Assembly: GCA_016617855.1 (NCBI GenBank)
Contig: JAECUM010009728.1
Location: forward strand, 1-64,000
DNA: 64,000 bases
Direction: 5' to 3'
Source: Megalonaias nervosa
Taxonomy: Eukaryota; Mollusca; Bivalvia; Unionida; Unionidae
The notes under the pieces were generated by a model, which saw nothing but the letters and a program-made list of their open reading frames with translations, did not search any database and had not been told where the DNA came from. This document shows, one piece after another, positions 57,501 to 63,650 of the stretch (position 1 is its first letter; the number at the start of each line of letters is the position of its first letter). The position numbers and the translations under genes are program-made.

Positions 57501-58550
57501 GTCAGCGTGGAATTGTTTAAAGCTCTGGACTTGGGATACCAACTGTTACAAGTGTACGAAATTTACCACTTTCCCAAGACAGAAAAATACCACAAGGGCT
57601 ACGAGACTCAGAAAGGCATTTTTGCAGACTACGTGAATGCCTTTTTGAAACTGAAACAAGAAGCTAGCGGATATCCTTCCTGGTGTCACACTCCCGAAGA
57701 TCAAACAAAGTTCAAAGAGAAATACTGGAAGCAGGAAGGCATCACTTTAGACCACATCGAGAAAAACGAAGGAAGGCGATCGTTTGCCAAAGTGATGTTG
57801 AATTGTTTGTGGGGCAAAATGGCACAACGACCGTATTTACCCAAGACGGAGTATTTGACAGAACCTTTCCGATACTTGCAGATGATTCACGACAAAACCA
57901 AATACATGAAACACGTGGACGTTGTTCGTGAGGACTTGCTCTTAGTCAATTACGAAGAAGAACTGGACTTTGTAGAAGCCGACGAATTTGGAAATGTCAT
58001 CATTGCGGCCTACGTGACAGCCCATGCTCGCTTAAAACTGTACGAAGCTTTAGAACTATTAGGAGATCGTGTGCTGTATTTTGACACGGACAGTTGCATC
58101 TACATTGATCGCCTGGGTCAACCTCACCCTGTCATCGAAGGAGACCGTTTAGGAGCCTGGACGGACGAGCATCCCGACCACAAGATTCTAAGTTTTGCAA
58201 GTGGCGGTCCCAAAAATTACGGCTACGAATACCGGAACAATCAAGGAGATGTGCACACGGAGTGTAAAGTGAAAGGATTGACTCTCAATTATCGCACCAG
58301 TCGAGTGGTGAACTTTAGCATATTGAAAGAAGCCTTGCAGTCTGGACAGGATCGAAACTTTAAAGTGACCACCCACGAACCGCACAAGATTGTACGTTTA
58401 CCCACACACCAAATCGTCAGTCGACCCTTGGAAAAAGTTTATCAAATCGTGTACCAGAAGCGAGTTCGGCTTCCCAACCACTTCACTTTACCGTACGGTC
58501 ATGCCGATATTGGTCAGCATATAAAAAGGGACAACGTTCAAGGTCGATAG
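54504..58550 (+). pseudogene. protein-primed-type DNA polymerase B, complete but for one in-frame stop
   Basis: Replicative polymerase of the Polinton/adintovirus type, 1,348 codons. A charged N-terminus is followed by a Cys/His-rich zinc region (about residues 331-450: 'CEKCDYGYNNREQH', 'HCSACQRTFVS', 'CPTCGQG', 'CHICRQI'). Exo I 'FFDFEC' has D466 and E468; Exo II 'AHNFSGYDGQFLL' has D560; Exo III 'YCRSDVDIL' has D684. A 'YEFNGCLFHGCPIC' nuclease-like block comes before motif A 'LDVCSLYP' (D907). A TGA at 57,498-57,500 interrupts the frame. Reading continues in the same frame with motif B 'KVMLNCLWGK' (about 1096) and motif C 'YFDTDSCIY' (D1194). The downstream half has no ATG near its start, so a separate gene is unlikely. 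All catalytic residues are present; one nonsense change is the only defect. Confidence 0.9.
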
Positions 58551-58556
58551 TTCATT
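58520..58556 (+). promoter_or_regulatory. TATA and initiator of the BIR gene
   Basis: TATAAAAA at 58,520 overlaps the last codons of PolB. TCATT is at 58,552, and the ATG at 58,583. Confidence 0.65.
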
Positions 58557-58582
58557 GTGACTACCATTGCTAAGCGAGAAAG

Positions 58583-59221
58583 ATGAATCCATTCACACAG
58601 CAAGTATCCAGTAAGAGTAAACTCAAGTACGATGCTGTGCCTTGCGATGGTAGGGATGCCGTACGCTATGACCTTAGTGATTCAGTACCACATCATCATG
58701 GGAACTTTGCTATAACTACTACTTCTACTACCATGCCTACCATGGAAAGTGATGCTGTACGTGTCAAACCTGACGGATGTGAAAGCGATGCCACTCGTTA
58801 TCGCACACCTTTTCACTTTACTGGGTTTCATGGTGGATGTCCACCTCCACAGGAAACCATGCGACTACCACCCTACGGATGTCATGTAAAACTGAGCAAA
58901 CTCCTAAGGATTTCACCGTACCCTCATCGAAATGAACCTGTGAAAGACGAATATTCGTTCCCTGTGCGTTTGCCAGAATACTGTGATTTTGAAAGTCGAT
59001 TGCAAACCTTCCAAGGAAAATGGCCAAAATATCTAGGAGGACCTACCCCCGAAGAATTAGCCAGAGCCGGATTTATCTACTTGGGCGAAGGAGATAAAGT
59101 CAAGTGCTTCAGTTGCGGTGTCTCACTTCACGAATGGGAGAAGAAAGATTGCGCTTACCTGGAACATGCTCGATGGTCTCCAGAGTGTCACTACCTGCCT
59201 TTAGTGGGACCTCGTCATTGA
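58583..59221 (+). CDS. BIR-domain inhibitor-of-apoptosis-like protein, element 2
   Basis: 212 residues. Residues about 136-206 form one BIR domain: 'FESRLQTFQGKWP', 'LARAGFIYLGEGDKVKCFSC' and 'DCAYLEHARWSPEC', with zinc ligands Cys175, Cys178, His195 and Cys202 in the CX2CX16HX6C arrangement. The family binds caspases or IAP antagonists to block cell death. There is no RING, so it should not act as an E3 ligase alone. The 120-residue N-terminus holds loose repeats around 'DAVR' motifs and no recognised domain. Own TATA promoter. Probably acquired from a host and used to delay apoptosis during replication (inference). Confidence 0.9.
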   Translation: MNPFTQQVSSKSKLKYDAVPCDGRDAVRYDLSDSVPHHHGNFAITTTSTTMPTMESDAVRVKPDGCESDATRYRTPFHFTGFHGGCPPPQETMRLPPYGCHVKLSKLLRISPYPHRNEPVKDEYSFPVRLPEYCDFESRLQTFQGKWPKYLGGPTPEELARAGFIYLGEGDKVKCFSCGVSLHEWEKKDCAYLEHARWSPECHYLPLVGPRH

Positions 59222-59233
59222 AGTGACCCTACC

Positions 59234-59623
59234 ATGTTGTGTAAAAAGCTAGCTACGGAGTTAGGAGTCAAACGTTGGACAATCCCTAGACAAGTATTTA
59301 AACCCGATGTAAAAAATAATCTTCAAAGATTACCAAACGAATTGCAAGAGAAGATCTACCAGGACATTTGGCAGGGACTTGCCAGAGCCAAATCTCAATT
59401 AGTGACTGTAGAACATTTGTGTCGAGAAATTCATAAGAGGAAATTGACCAAAGTCAACAAACAAGTCCGATTTATCTGGATCAAGGGTGCGTTCGTTCTA
59501 CTATTTCGCTTTAGACCATTTACATTTGAAGATTTTATTGACATTCTTGACCGTTTCCTGGAATGGCAGTGGTCAGAAATTACTCAGTACGTTCATTACT
59601 TTCGCTCTAGGAGAAGTGTTTGA
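59234..59623 (+). CDS. small accessory protein with LPxEL-helix motif, paralogue 1
   Basis: 129 residues, basic. 'LQRLPNELQEKIYQDIW' (residues 31-47) resembles the start of an F-box-like helix, and an aromatic block 'FVLLFRFRPFTFEDFIDI' follows. The next gene has the same layout, so the two are probably ancient duplicates. No TATA is seen just upstream of ATG 59234, which lies 12 nt after the BIR stop, so it may share the BIR transcript. Function unknown. An adaptor to a ubiquitin ligase is possible but unproven. Confidence 0.65.
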   Translation: MLCKKLATELGVKRWTIPRQVFKPDVKNNLQRLPNELQEKIYQDIWQGLARAKSQLVTVEHLCREIHKRKLTKVNKQVRFIWIKGAFVLLFRFRPFTFEDFIDILDRFLEWQWSEITQYVHYFRSRRSV

Positions 59624-59628
59624 CTGAC

Positions 59629-60087
59629 ATGGTTATGGATACTTTACAAGAGAACATTCGTGCTTTGCCTGTGGAATTGAGAGAACGCATTTACCGTGAG
59701 TTCGTCAAAATACAAGTGAAACGAAAAGAATCATTGCATCCGTTACGTCACCGATGTTGGAACCACTGGTACCTAAATGCTATAAGAGGATTGATTCTGA
59801 TGAAAGTGTTCCAGTGGTCAGACATTGATCAACTACTCGTGAGCAAGAAGAATTGTGTTGTTGATAGTGATTATTTTTACTACCAGGTACACTTACTGCA
59901 TCGAATTCCAGAAGAAGAGTTAGAGGGTTACCAAAATCTTGTACACAATGTAAACTTAGTTGAAGAGGAAACTTCTGAACGACGTGTGATGTGCAAGTTA
60001 GTGACTAAATATTTTGAATACGTCGACGGAATACGACCACTTCTGTGCAAAAAGTACACTTATAGCTGCCGAAAAAAGAGGGTATAA
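59629..60087 (+). CDS. small accessory protein with LPxEL-helix motif, paralogue 2
   Basis: 152 residues from ATG 59629 (a second ATG follows at 59,635). Starts 'MVMDTLQENIRALPVELRER', sharing the L-LP-EL-E-IY pattern with the preceding gene, then 'NAIRGLILMKVFQWSDIDQL', an acidic stretch and a very basic C-terminus ('YSCRKKRV'). It begins 5 nt after the previous stop. Unknown function. Confidence 0.65.
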   Translation: MVMDTLQENIRALPVELRERIYREFVKIQVKRKESLHPLRHRCWNHWYLNAIRGLILMKVFQWSDIDQLLVSKKNCVVDSDYFYYQVHLLHRIPEEELEGYQNLVHNVNLVEEETSERRVMCKLVTKYFEYVDGIRPLLCKKYTYSCRKKRV

Positions 60088-60089
60088 AA
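60083..60089 (+). promoter_or_regulatory. TATAAAA over the stop of paralogue 2
   Basis: TATAAAA lies 17 nt upstream of ATG 60100. A start 30 nt downstream would fall after that ATG, so this box may instead serve the gene at 60,324. Confidence 0.4.
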
Positions 60090-60099
60090 ACGTTCTACC

Positions 60100-60327
60100 A
60101 TGCCACGACCTTTATCATTCGTGATACAACAGATTCCGTGGAAGGAAATCAATGACAGTATTCAAACGGTGGAGGATTACCATCGCCTATTACGAGAACT
60201 GTCTCCATTGAATTGGGGTCGACGTGTAGTGTGTGTCTTAGTGACTTGCTTTCTGGGATTTCGTTTACCAGCTGATTCTTTGTGGACTCTTTACGAACAG
60301 TACCTATTACTCCAAAACAAAATATGA
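60100..60327 (+). CDS. small accessory protein, 75 residues, third of the cluster
   Basis: 'VEDYHRLLRELSPLNWGRR' then a hydrophobic-aromatic block 'VVCVLVTCFLGFRLPADSLW' and 'LYEQYLLLQNKI'. The Trp, hydrophobic block, then Asp-Leu helix layout resembles the two preceding proteins. It ends with an ATGA overlap onto the next gene. Unknown function; a weak amphipathic membrane association is possible. Confidence 0.6.
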   Translation: MPRPLSFVIQQIPWKEINDSIQTVEDYHRLLRELSPLNWGRRVVCVLVTCFLGFRLPADSLWTLYEQYLLLQNKI

Positions 60328-60575
60328 AAGTGATCCCTTTAAATGTCCACGAGAGACTCATTCTGCTCAAAGCTTTGCGCTTTCATTTGGATACTTCTCA
60401 ACCTCTACGGAAAAACAAGATTCGTCAACTTTTAGGCACTGAAGATGTGTACGACGACGTGTGTGTAGCTTGTGACTTACACCCTCACTGGACAGATGTA
60501 CGTGACTGGAAAAGTTTGGGGTTTGAGGCTTGGGCTAAAGAAGTGGCACACTATGCCCAAGATTTGTCATCCTAA
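60324..60575 (+). CDS. small accessory protein, 83 residues
   Basis: ATG 60324 overlaps the previous TGA (ATGA). 'NVHERLILLKALRFHLD', 'KNKIRQLLGTEDVYDD' and a C-terminal Trp-containing acidic region ('HWTDVRDWKSLGFEAWAK'). Not recognised. A tightly coupled start-stop suggests translation by reinitiation on a shared mRNA. Confidence 0.6.
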   Translation: MKVIPLNVHERLILLKALRFHLDTSQPLRKNKIRQLLGTEDVYDDVCVACDLHPHWTDVRDWKSLGFEAWAKEVAHYAQDLSS

Positions 60576-60912
60576 AACATTAAAACGTTCCGTGAAAAAA
60601 GTCACTTTTAAACCTGTGTTAGTGTCAATACCAGAAGAACAGTCTGTCACCGAGGAAAACCACTCTCTTCAAGACAGGACTGTCATTGACATTCCTGAAA
60701 GACCATTTCGGGAGGACCCTTGTGTGACTGAACCAAGGAATGTACAGACTCTCAGAACATTACACACTACTCCTACGATTTCACCTCTTGATCACAAAAA
60801 ATGTTGTACAGAGACTTGTTTATATTCCACTATGGTCGTTTTGTTGTGTTTTTTATTCCTGTACTTAACCATATGGCTTTTATGTATTTTTGTCTTTCGT
60901 GTTGTTCACTAA
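60553..60912 (+). CDS. tail-anchored membrane protein, element 2
   Basis: From ATG 60553, which overlaps the previous gene's end by 23 nt, 119 residues. It has a basic start ('MPKICHPKTLKRSVKKV'), a polar middle, a Cys pair ('KKCCTETCLY') and a C-terminal hydrophobic helix ('VVLLCFLFLYLTIWLLCIF') of about 23 residues ending in 'RVVH'. This predicts a tail anchor with the bulk in the cytosol. The stop codon overlaps an AATAAA. Small membrane proteins are common in this virus group; the function is unknown. Confidence 0.65.
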   Translation: MPKICHPKTLKRSVKKVTFKPVLVSIPEEQSVTEENHSLQDRTVIDIPERPFREDPCVTEPRNVQTLRTLHTTPTISPLDHKKCCTETCLYSTMVVLLCFLFLYLTIWLLCIFVFRVVH

Positions 60913-60943
60913 TAAAGATGACAATAAACGTGTCCTGAAAAAG

Positions 60944-60979
60944 TATAAAAACTCTTGTCTTGTCTGTCTTCGTGTCACA
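60944..60979 (+). promoter_or_regulatory. TATA and initiator of the ATPase gene
   Basis: TATAAAA at 60,944, TCACA at 60,975, ATG at 61,008. Confidence 0.65.
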
Positions 60980-61007
60980 AGTGACATTTTATTACACTAC
61001 TACTACT

Positions 61008-61799
61008 ATGGCTACCTCTACTGTCTCTGCTCCCTCTTCCTCCACTGTCAAAGTCATTGACGAACACGTAGATCGGACTAGTTGGGAGGCCTTGTATCTT
61101 CGCCATCCCTTTAACATGCTTATTGCTGGACCAAGCGGTTCAGGCAAAACCGAATTTGTCAAACGTTTGATCGAACATAAACATCATTTGATCGATCGTC
61201 CTCCTCAACGAATCGTGTGGTGCTATAAAGAGTGGCAATCGGCGTACAGCCTTCTGCGAGAAAGTCAAGGCGATTCCATCGTCTTTGTGGAAGGCATTCC
61301 TGTCGAAGACGACGGAATCGTGTCTGACCCTAGTCAAACTCATTTGGTTATTTTTGACGACATGTTAGGAGAAGACGAAGAAGAAATTAAACTCTGGTTT
61401 ACGCGCAAAGGGCATCATCGTAATGCCAGTGTCATTTACATTACCCAAAATTTGTTTCAACAAAGTAAAGCCCATCGTACCATCAGTCTCAATGCTCATT
61501 ACTTGGTGTTGTTTAAAAGCCCTAGAGATAAATCGCAAGTACAAGTCTTAGCCAAACAGTTAGGAACGCCTTGGCTGATTCATGCGTACGACGATGCCAC
61601 TCAAACCCCACACGCTTATTTACTCGTGGATTTAAACCCACTACTCCCGATTATTTGCGATTTCGTACCCATCTGTTTCACCCCTGGTGCCAAGACGGAG
61701 GACCTATCGTGTACACGTCTCCGTCGTCGACTTAATCACCCCAAAAAATCTATAAAAACCTCGGTCACTTGGACTCTGTCTCACACATTGTCAACATGA
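61008..61799 (+). CDS. FtsK/HerA (A32-like) packaging ATPase, element 2
   Basis: 263 residues from ATG 61008 (upstream reading to 60,960 lacks ATG and lies before the likely start site). Walker A 'AGPSGSGKTE' at residues 40-49, Walker B 'HLVIFDDML' at about 112-120, 'HHRNASVIYITQNLF' (sensor Gln at about 147) and 'SLNAHYLVLFKSPRDKSQV'. It powers translocation of the genome into capsids. It belongs to the same superfamily as the element 1 ATPase but the sequences are very different. The stop overlaps the next gene's start (ATGA). Intact. Confidence 0.9.
   Translation: MATSTVSAPSSSTVKVIDEHVDRTSWEALYLRHPFNMLIAGPSGSGKTEFVKRLIEHKHHLIDRPPQRIVWCYKEWQSAYSLLRESQGDSIVFVEGIPVEDDGIVSDPSQTHLVIFDDMLGEDEEEIKLWFTRKGHHRNASVIYITQNLFQQSKAHRTISLNAHYLVLFKSPRDKSQVQVLAKQLGTPWLIHAYDDATQTPHAYLLVDLNPLLPIICDFVPICFTPGAKTEDLSCTRLRRRLNHPKKSIKTSVTWTLSHTLST
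61751..61785 (+). promoter_or_regulatory. TATA and initiator inside the ATPase 3' end
   Basis: TATAAAAA at 61,751 and TCACA at 61,781 lie within the ATPase coding sequence, just before ATG 61796. The downstream core gene therefore seems to have its own promoter despite the overlap. Confidence 0.6.
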
Positions 61800-62524
61800 C
61801 GTCCCTTCAGTCTCATCTTCCCATTAAATTGATTCGTGCCTTGTACGGCATCAGTCGCGAAAAAAATCCACAAATACGTGCTCGTGTCTTAGAAGCTAGT
61901 CTCAAAGAAGTCTTACGATGGTTTACGGTGACAGCACGTCAATTACTGCAAGGCATCATTCAGATTCCACATCAAACCAAACGTTTTTTTGAGAGAAACA
62001 AAGTTGCCTTGACGCAACTAGCCGATCCTCGCATCGACACTCAAACCAAAAAGCAAATCATTTTGAAACCTGGAGGAAGTGGATCTTTAGGAGGTGTCAT
62101 CATTCGTTCCCTCTTAAAATGGGATCCTAATGCTCCCAAAGTTGTCCCCAAGAAAAAAGCCACACCCAAACGTACCCAGAAGAAAAAGAAAAAGAGCAAG
62201 GGTGTCAAGACCAGGTCACAACCTCAGAAAAAGAAAAAGAAAAGCCCACAGAAAACAGCTTTTACTCGCAAGAGAGTGTCTCCAACAACTTCTCCTCCAG
62301 CAGTGACACCCTCTTCCTCTTTAGCGGCAGTAGCCGCGGCTCACAAAGTACCTGCCCCCAAAGTCAAAGTCCAAGAGAGAACGGGTGTGTTACAGAGTTT
62401 ACTGGATTTGTCCAAGCAAGAACTGTCTCGATTTAGTCCGTTGCGAACTCCTCCACGGCGTGTGTTACCTGTCATCAAGTTGATACGACGTAAAGACAAT
62501 CAGTGGCGACGCATTCCAGTATAA
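61796..62524 (+). CDS. large basic core-like protein, element 2
   Basis: 242 residues, very Lys/Arg-rich. The N-terminal third is helical ('IRALYGISREKNPQIRARVL', 'EVLRWFTVTARQLLQG'). A 'KKQIILKPGGSGSLGGVII' block resembles the K-K-IL-GG segment of adenovirus-core-like proteins in this group. A long basic tract ('TQKKKKKSKG', 'QPQKKKKKSPQ'), an Ala/Pro-rich linker and a Leu/Arg C-terminus follow. Likely DNA-condensing virion core protein; the GG segment could be a maturation-protease target (inference). The following TATA overlaps its stop. Confidence 0.7.
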   Translation: MTSLQSHLPIKLIRALYGISREKNPQIRARVLEASLKEVLRWFTVTARQLLQGIIQIPHQTKRFFERNKVALTQLADPRIDTQTKKQIILKPGGSGSLGGVIIRSLLKWDPNAPKVVPKKKATPKRTQKKKKKSKGVKTRSQPQKKKKKSPQKTAFTRKRVSPTTSPPAVTPSSSLAAVAAAHKVPAPKVKVQERTGVLQSLLDLSKQELSRFSPLRTPPRRVLPVIKLIRRKDNQWRRIPV

Positions 62525-62554
62525 AATGACCTGAGGCAAACCATACGGATCAGT
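62520..62554 (+). promoter_or_regulatory. TATA and initiator of the first small core gene
   Basis: TATAAAA at 62,520 and TCAGT at 62,550, thirty nt apart. ATG at 62,582. Confidence 0.68.
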
Positions 62555-62581
62555 ATTTTTTGTGCTACTGCACGTCCAAAG

Positions 62582-62845
62582 ATGTTCCCTCCAAGAAGTG
62601 TACACCGTTACCATCGTCGTTCTTCTTCGGTCCAAAAAGGAAAAGGAAAACGAAAAAGACAGTCACGTCATCCTAAAAAGCGCTTAGTCAAACATCGGCG
62701 ACACTCTCTGAAAAGACACACTCGTCCAAAGAAAAGGAGAAGCCACCAAAAGGGAGGTTTCTTTGGCCCTTTCCTTGAATTCGATAAGATAGGTGACAAG
62801 TTTGTCACAAGGGTAAAAGACAGGCTCCAAAAAAAAATAAGATAA
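62582..62845 (+). CDS. protamine-like core protein 1 (pX-like), element 2
   Basis: 87 residues, more than 40 percent Lys/Arg/His: 'GKGKRKRQSRHPKKRLVKHR' then 'RPKKRRSHQKGGFFGPF' and an amphipathic end. The basic domain plus GG-aromatic segment recalls adenovirus pX/mu-type core peptides. It is the first of three tandem genes with matching starts ('caaagatgttccct', 'aaaagatgtcccct', 'caaagatgtcaccct') and matching promoters. Intact frame. Confidence 0.72.
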   Translation: MFPPRSVHRYHRRSSSVQKGKGKRKRQSRHPKKRLVKHRRHSLKRHTRPKKRRSHQKGGFFGPFLEFDKIGDKFVTRVKDRLQKKIR

Positions 62846-62875
62846 AAAGACGCATGTGAAACCATGGACTTTAGT
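62842..62875 (+). promoter_or_regulatory. GATAAAAA plus TTAGT, promoter of core gene 2
   Basis: ATAAAAA at 62,842 and TTAGT at 62,871, about 30 nt apart. The ATG follows at 62,895. A weaker TATA than elsewhere. Confidence 0.5.
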
Positions 62876-62894
62876 GTATGTTGTGGATCAAAAG

Positions 62895-63091
62895 ATGTCC
62901 CCTCATCGTCGTTCTTCTGTCCAGAAAGAGAAAAGAAAAAGACAGTCTCGTCATGCGAAAAAACGCTTAGTCAAACATCGACGTCACCCCAGAAAAGGCA
63001 CACTCGTCCAAAGAAAAAGAGGAGTCACCAAAGAGGAGGATTCTTTGGTGATTTTGGAAAACACATTGTCACCTTTATGACAAAGCGATAG
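62895..63091 (+). pseudogene. protamine-like core protein 2, frame changed
   Basis: Tandem duplicate of the preceding gene. From ATG 62895 it matches 'RRSSVQKEKRKRQSRH' to 'LVKHRRHP'. The matching C-terminus ('RHTRPKKKRSHQRGGFFG' ...) is in the -1 frame and ends at 63,091. The switch lies in 62,985-62,997 and has no slippery heptamer, so a one-base indel is the simplest reading. Left as is, the first frame ends at 63,080 with an unrelated tail. Confidence 0.6.
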
Positions 63092-63101
63092 TCCCCAAAA
63101 G

Positions 63102-63136
63102 GATAAAAGGCTGTGTGACAAGTCATCGACGTTAGT
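63102..63136 (+). promoter_or_regulatory. GATAAAAG plus TTAGT, promoter of core gene 3
   Basis: GATAAAAG at 63,102 and TTAGT at 63,132. The ATG is at 63,174. Confidence 0.5.
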
Positions 63137-63173
63137 GTATTTTTGGTGTGTGTCCCGGAATCAACAAACAAAG

Positions 63174-63586
63174 ATGTCACCCTGCAAAAGACATTCCTCT
63201 TCTACCCCCAAAGGAAAGAAAAGGAAAGGACTGCCTCCTCGTTTGGTCAAACATTGGGACATGTTGTCTGTCCTGTCCAAAGTTCCTTCACCCATGCGAA
63301 AAAACTCATTCAAACGGCCTCCAAAGATGTCATCGATACGGTGAGCGAATGTTGTCTGAACGTCTTGAAAGGCACAATACCTTTGACTAAACATCAGAAA
63401 AATTGCTTAGCCAAACATCGACACGTTCTTCGCCAAATGGTCCAAAAGAAAATACCCATTGGTCAAAAGAAAAAGATGTTGGTGCAACGTGGAGGATTTT
63501 TGCCCCTGTTAAGACTTATTACCAATGTAGCGAAACCTATACTGAGTGCCATGGGACATATTATACCTGCCATAATTCCAAAATAA
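63174..63586 (+). pseudogene. adenovirus-core-like protein 3 (pX-like), frame change at a slippery heptamer
   Basis: From ATG 63174 the protein starts like the two preceding basic proteins ('MSPCKRHSSSTPKGKKRKG') and runs to 'LVKHWDMLSVLSKVPSP'. Its natural continuation ('KKLIQTASKDVIDTVSECC', 'LKGTIPLTKHQKNCLAKHR', 'MLVQRGGFLPLLRLI') is in the -1 frame and ends at 63,586. This second block is a hallmark Polinton/adintovirus core-type protein, as I recall it. The junction is exactly at CGA-AAA-AAC, giving A-AAA-AAC at 63,299-63,305 in phase for -1 frameshifting. Either a programmed frameshift or a one-base indel in an A run. Without a shift the frame ends at 63,344. Confidence 0.7.
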
Positions 63587-63598
63587 AAGACCAAGAAG

Positions 63599-63632
63599 AT
63601 AAAAGGGACCTCTGAAATCAAAAGATCTCAGA
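63599..63632 (+). promoter_or_regulatory. GATAAAAGGG plus TCAGA, promoter of the last gene
   Basis: ATAAAAGGG at 63,599 and TCAGA at 63,628. The ATG is at 63,651. AATAAA for the preceding gene overlaps its stop at about 63,583. Confidence 0.5.
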
Positions 63633-63650
63633 CGTGATCCTTGAAATCTG

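Noticed and set aside
57495..57506. Splice donor (GTGAGT) hiding the PolB TGA in an intron
   Set aside because: Sequence on both sides is coding in the same frame with conserved motifs and there is no room for an intron.
60083..60089. TATA box as promoter of the 60,100 gene
   Set aside because: Only 17 nt from the ATG, so a normal start site would exclude that ATG from the mRNA. Kept only as a possible promoter for the next gene.
62985..62997. Programmed frameshift in core gene 2
   Set aside because: No XXXYYYZ heptamer in phase; a simple one-base indel fits.
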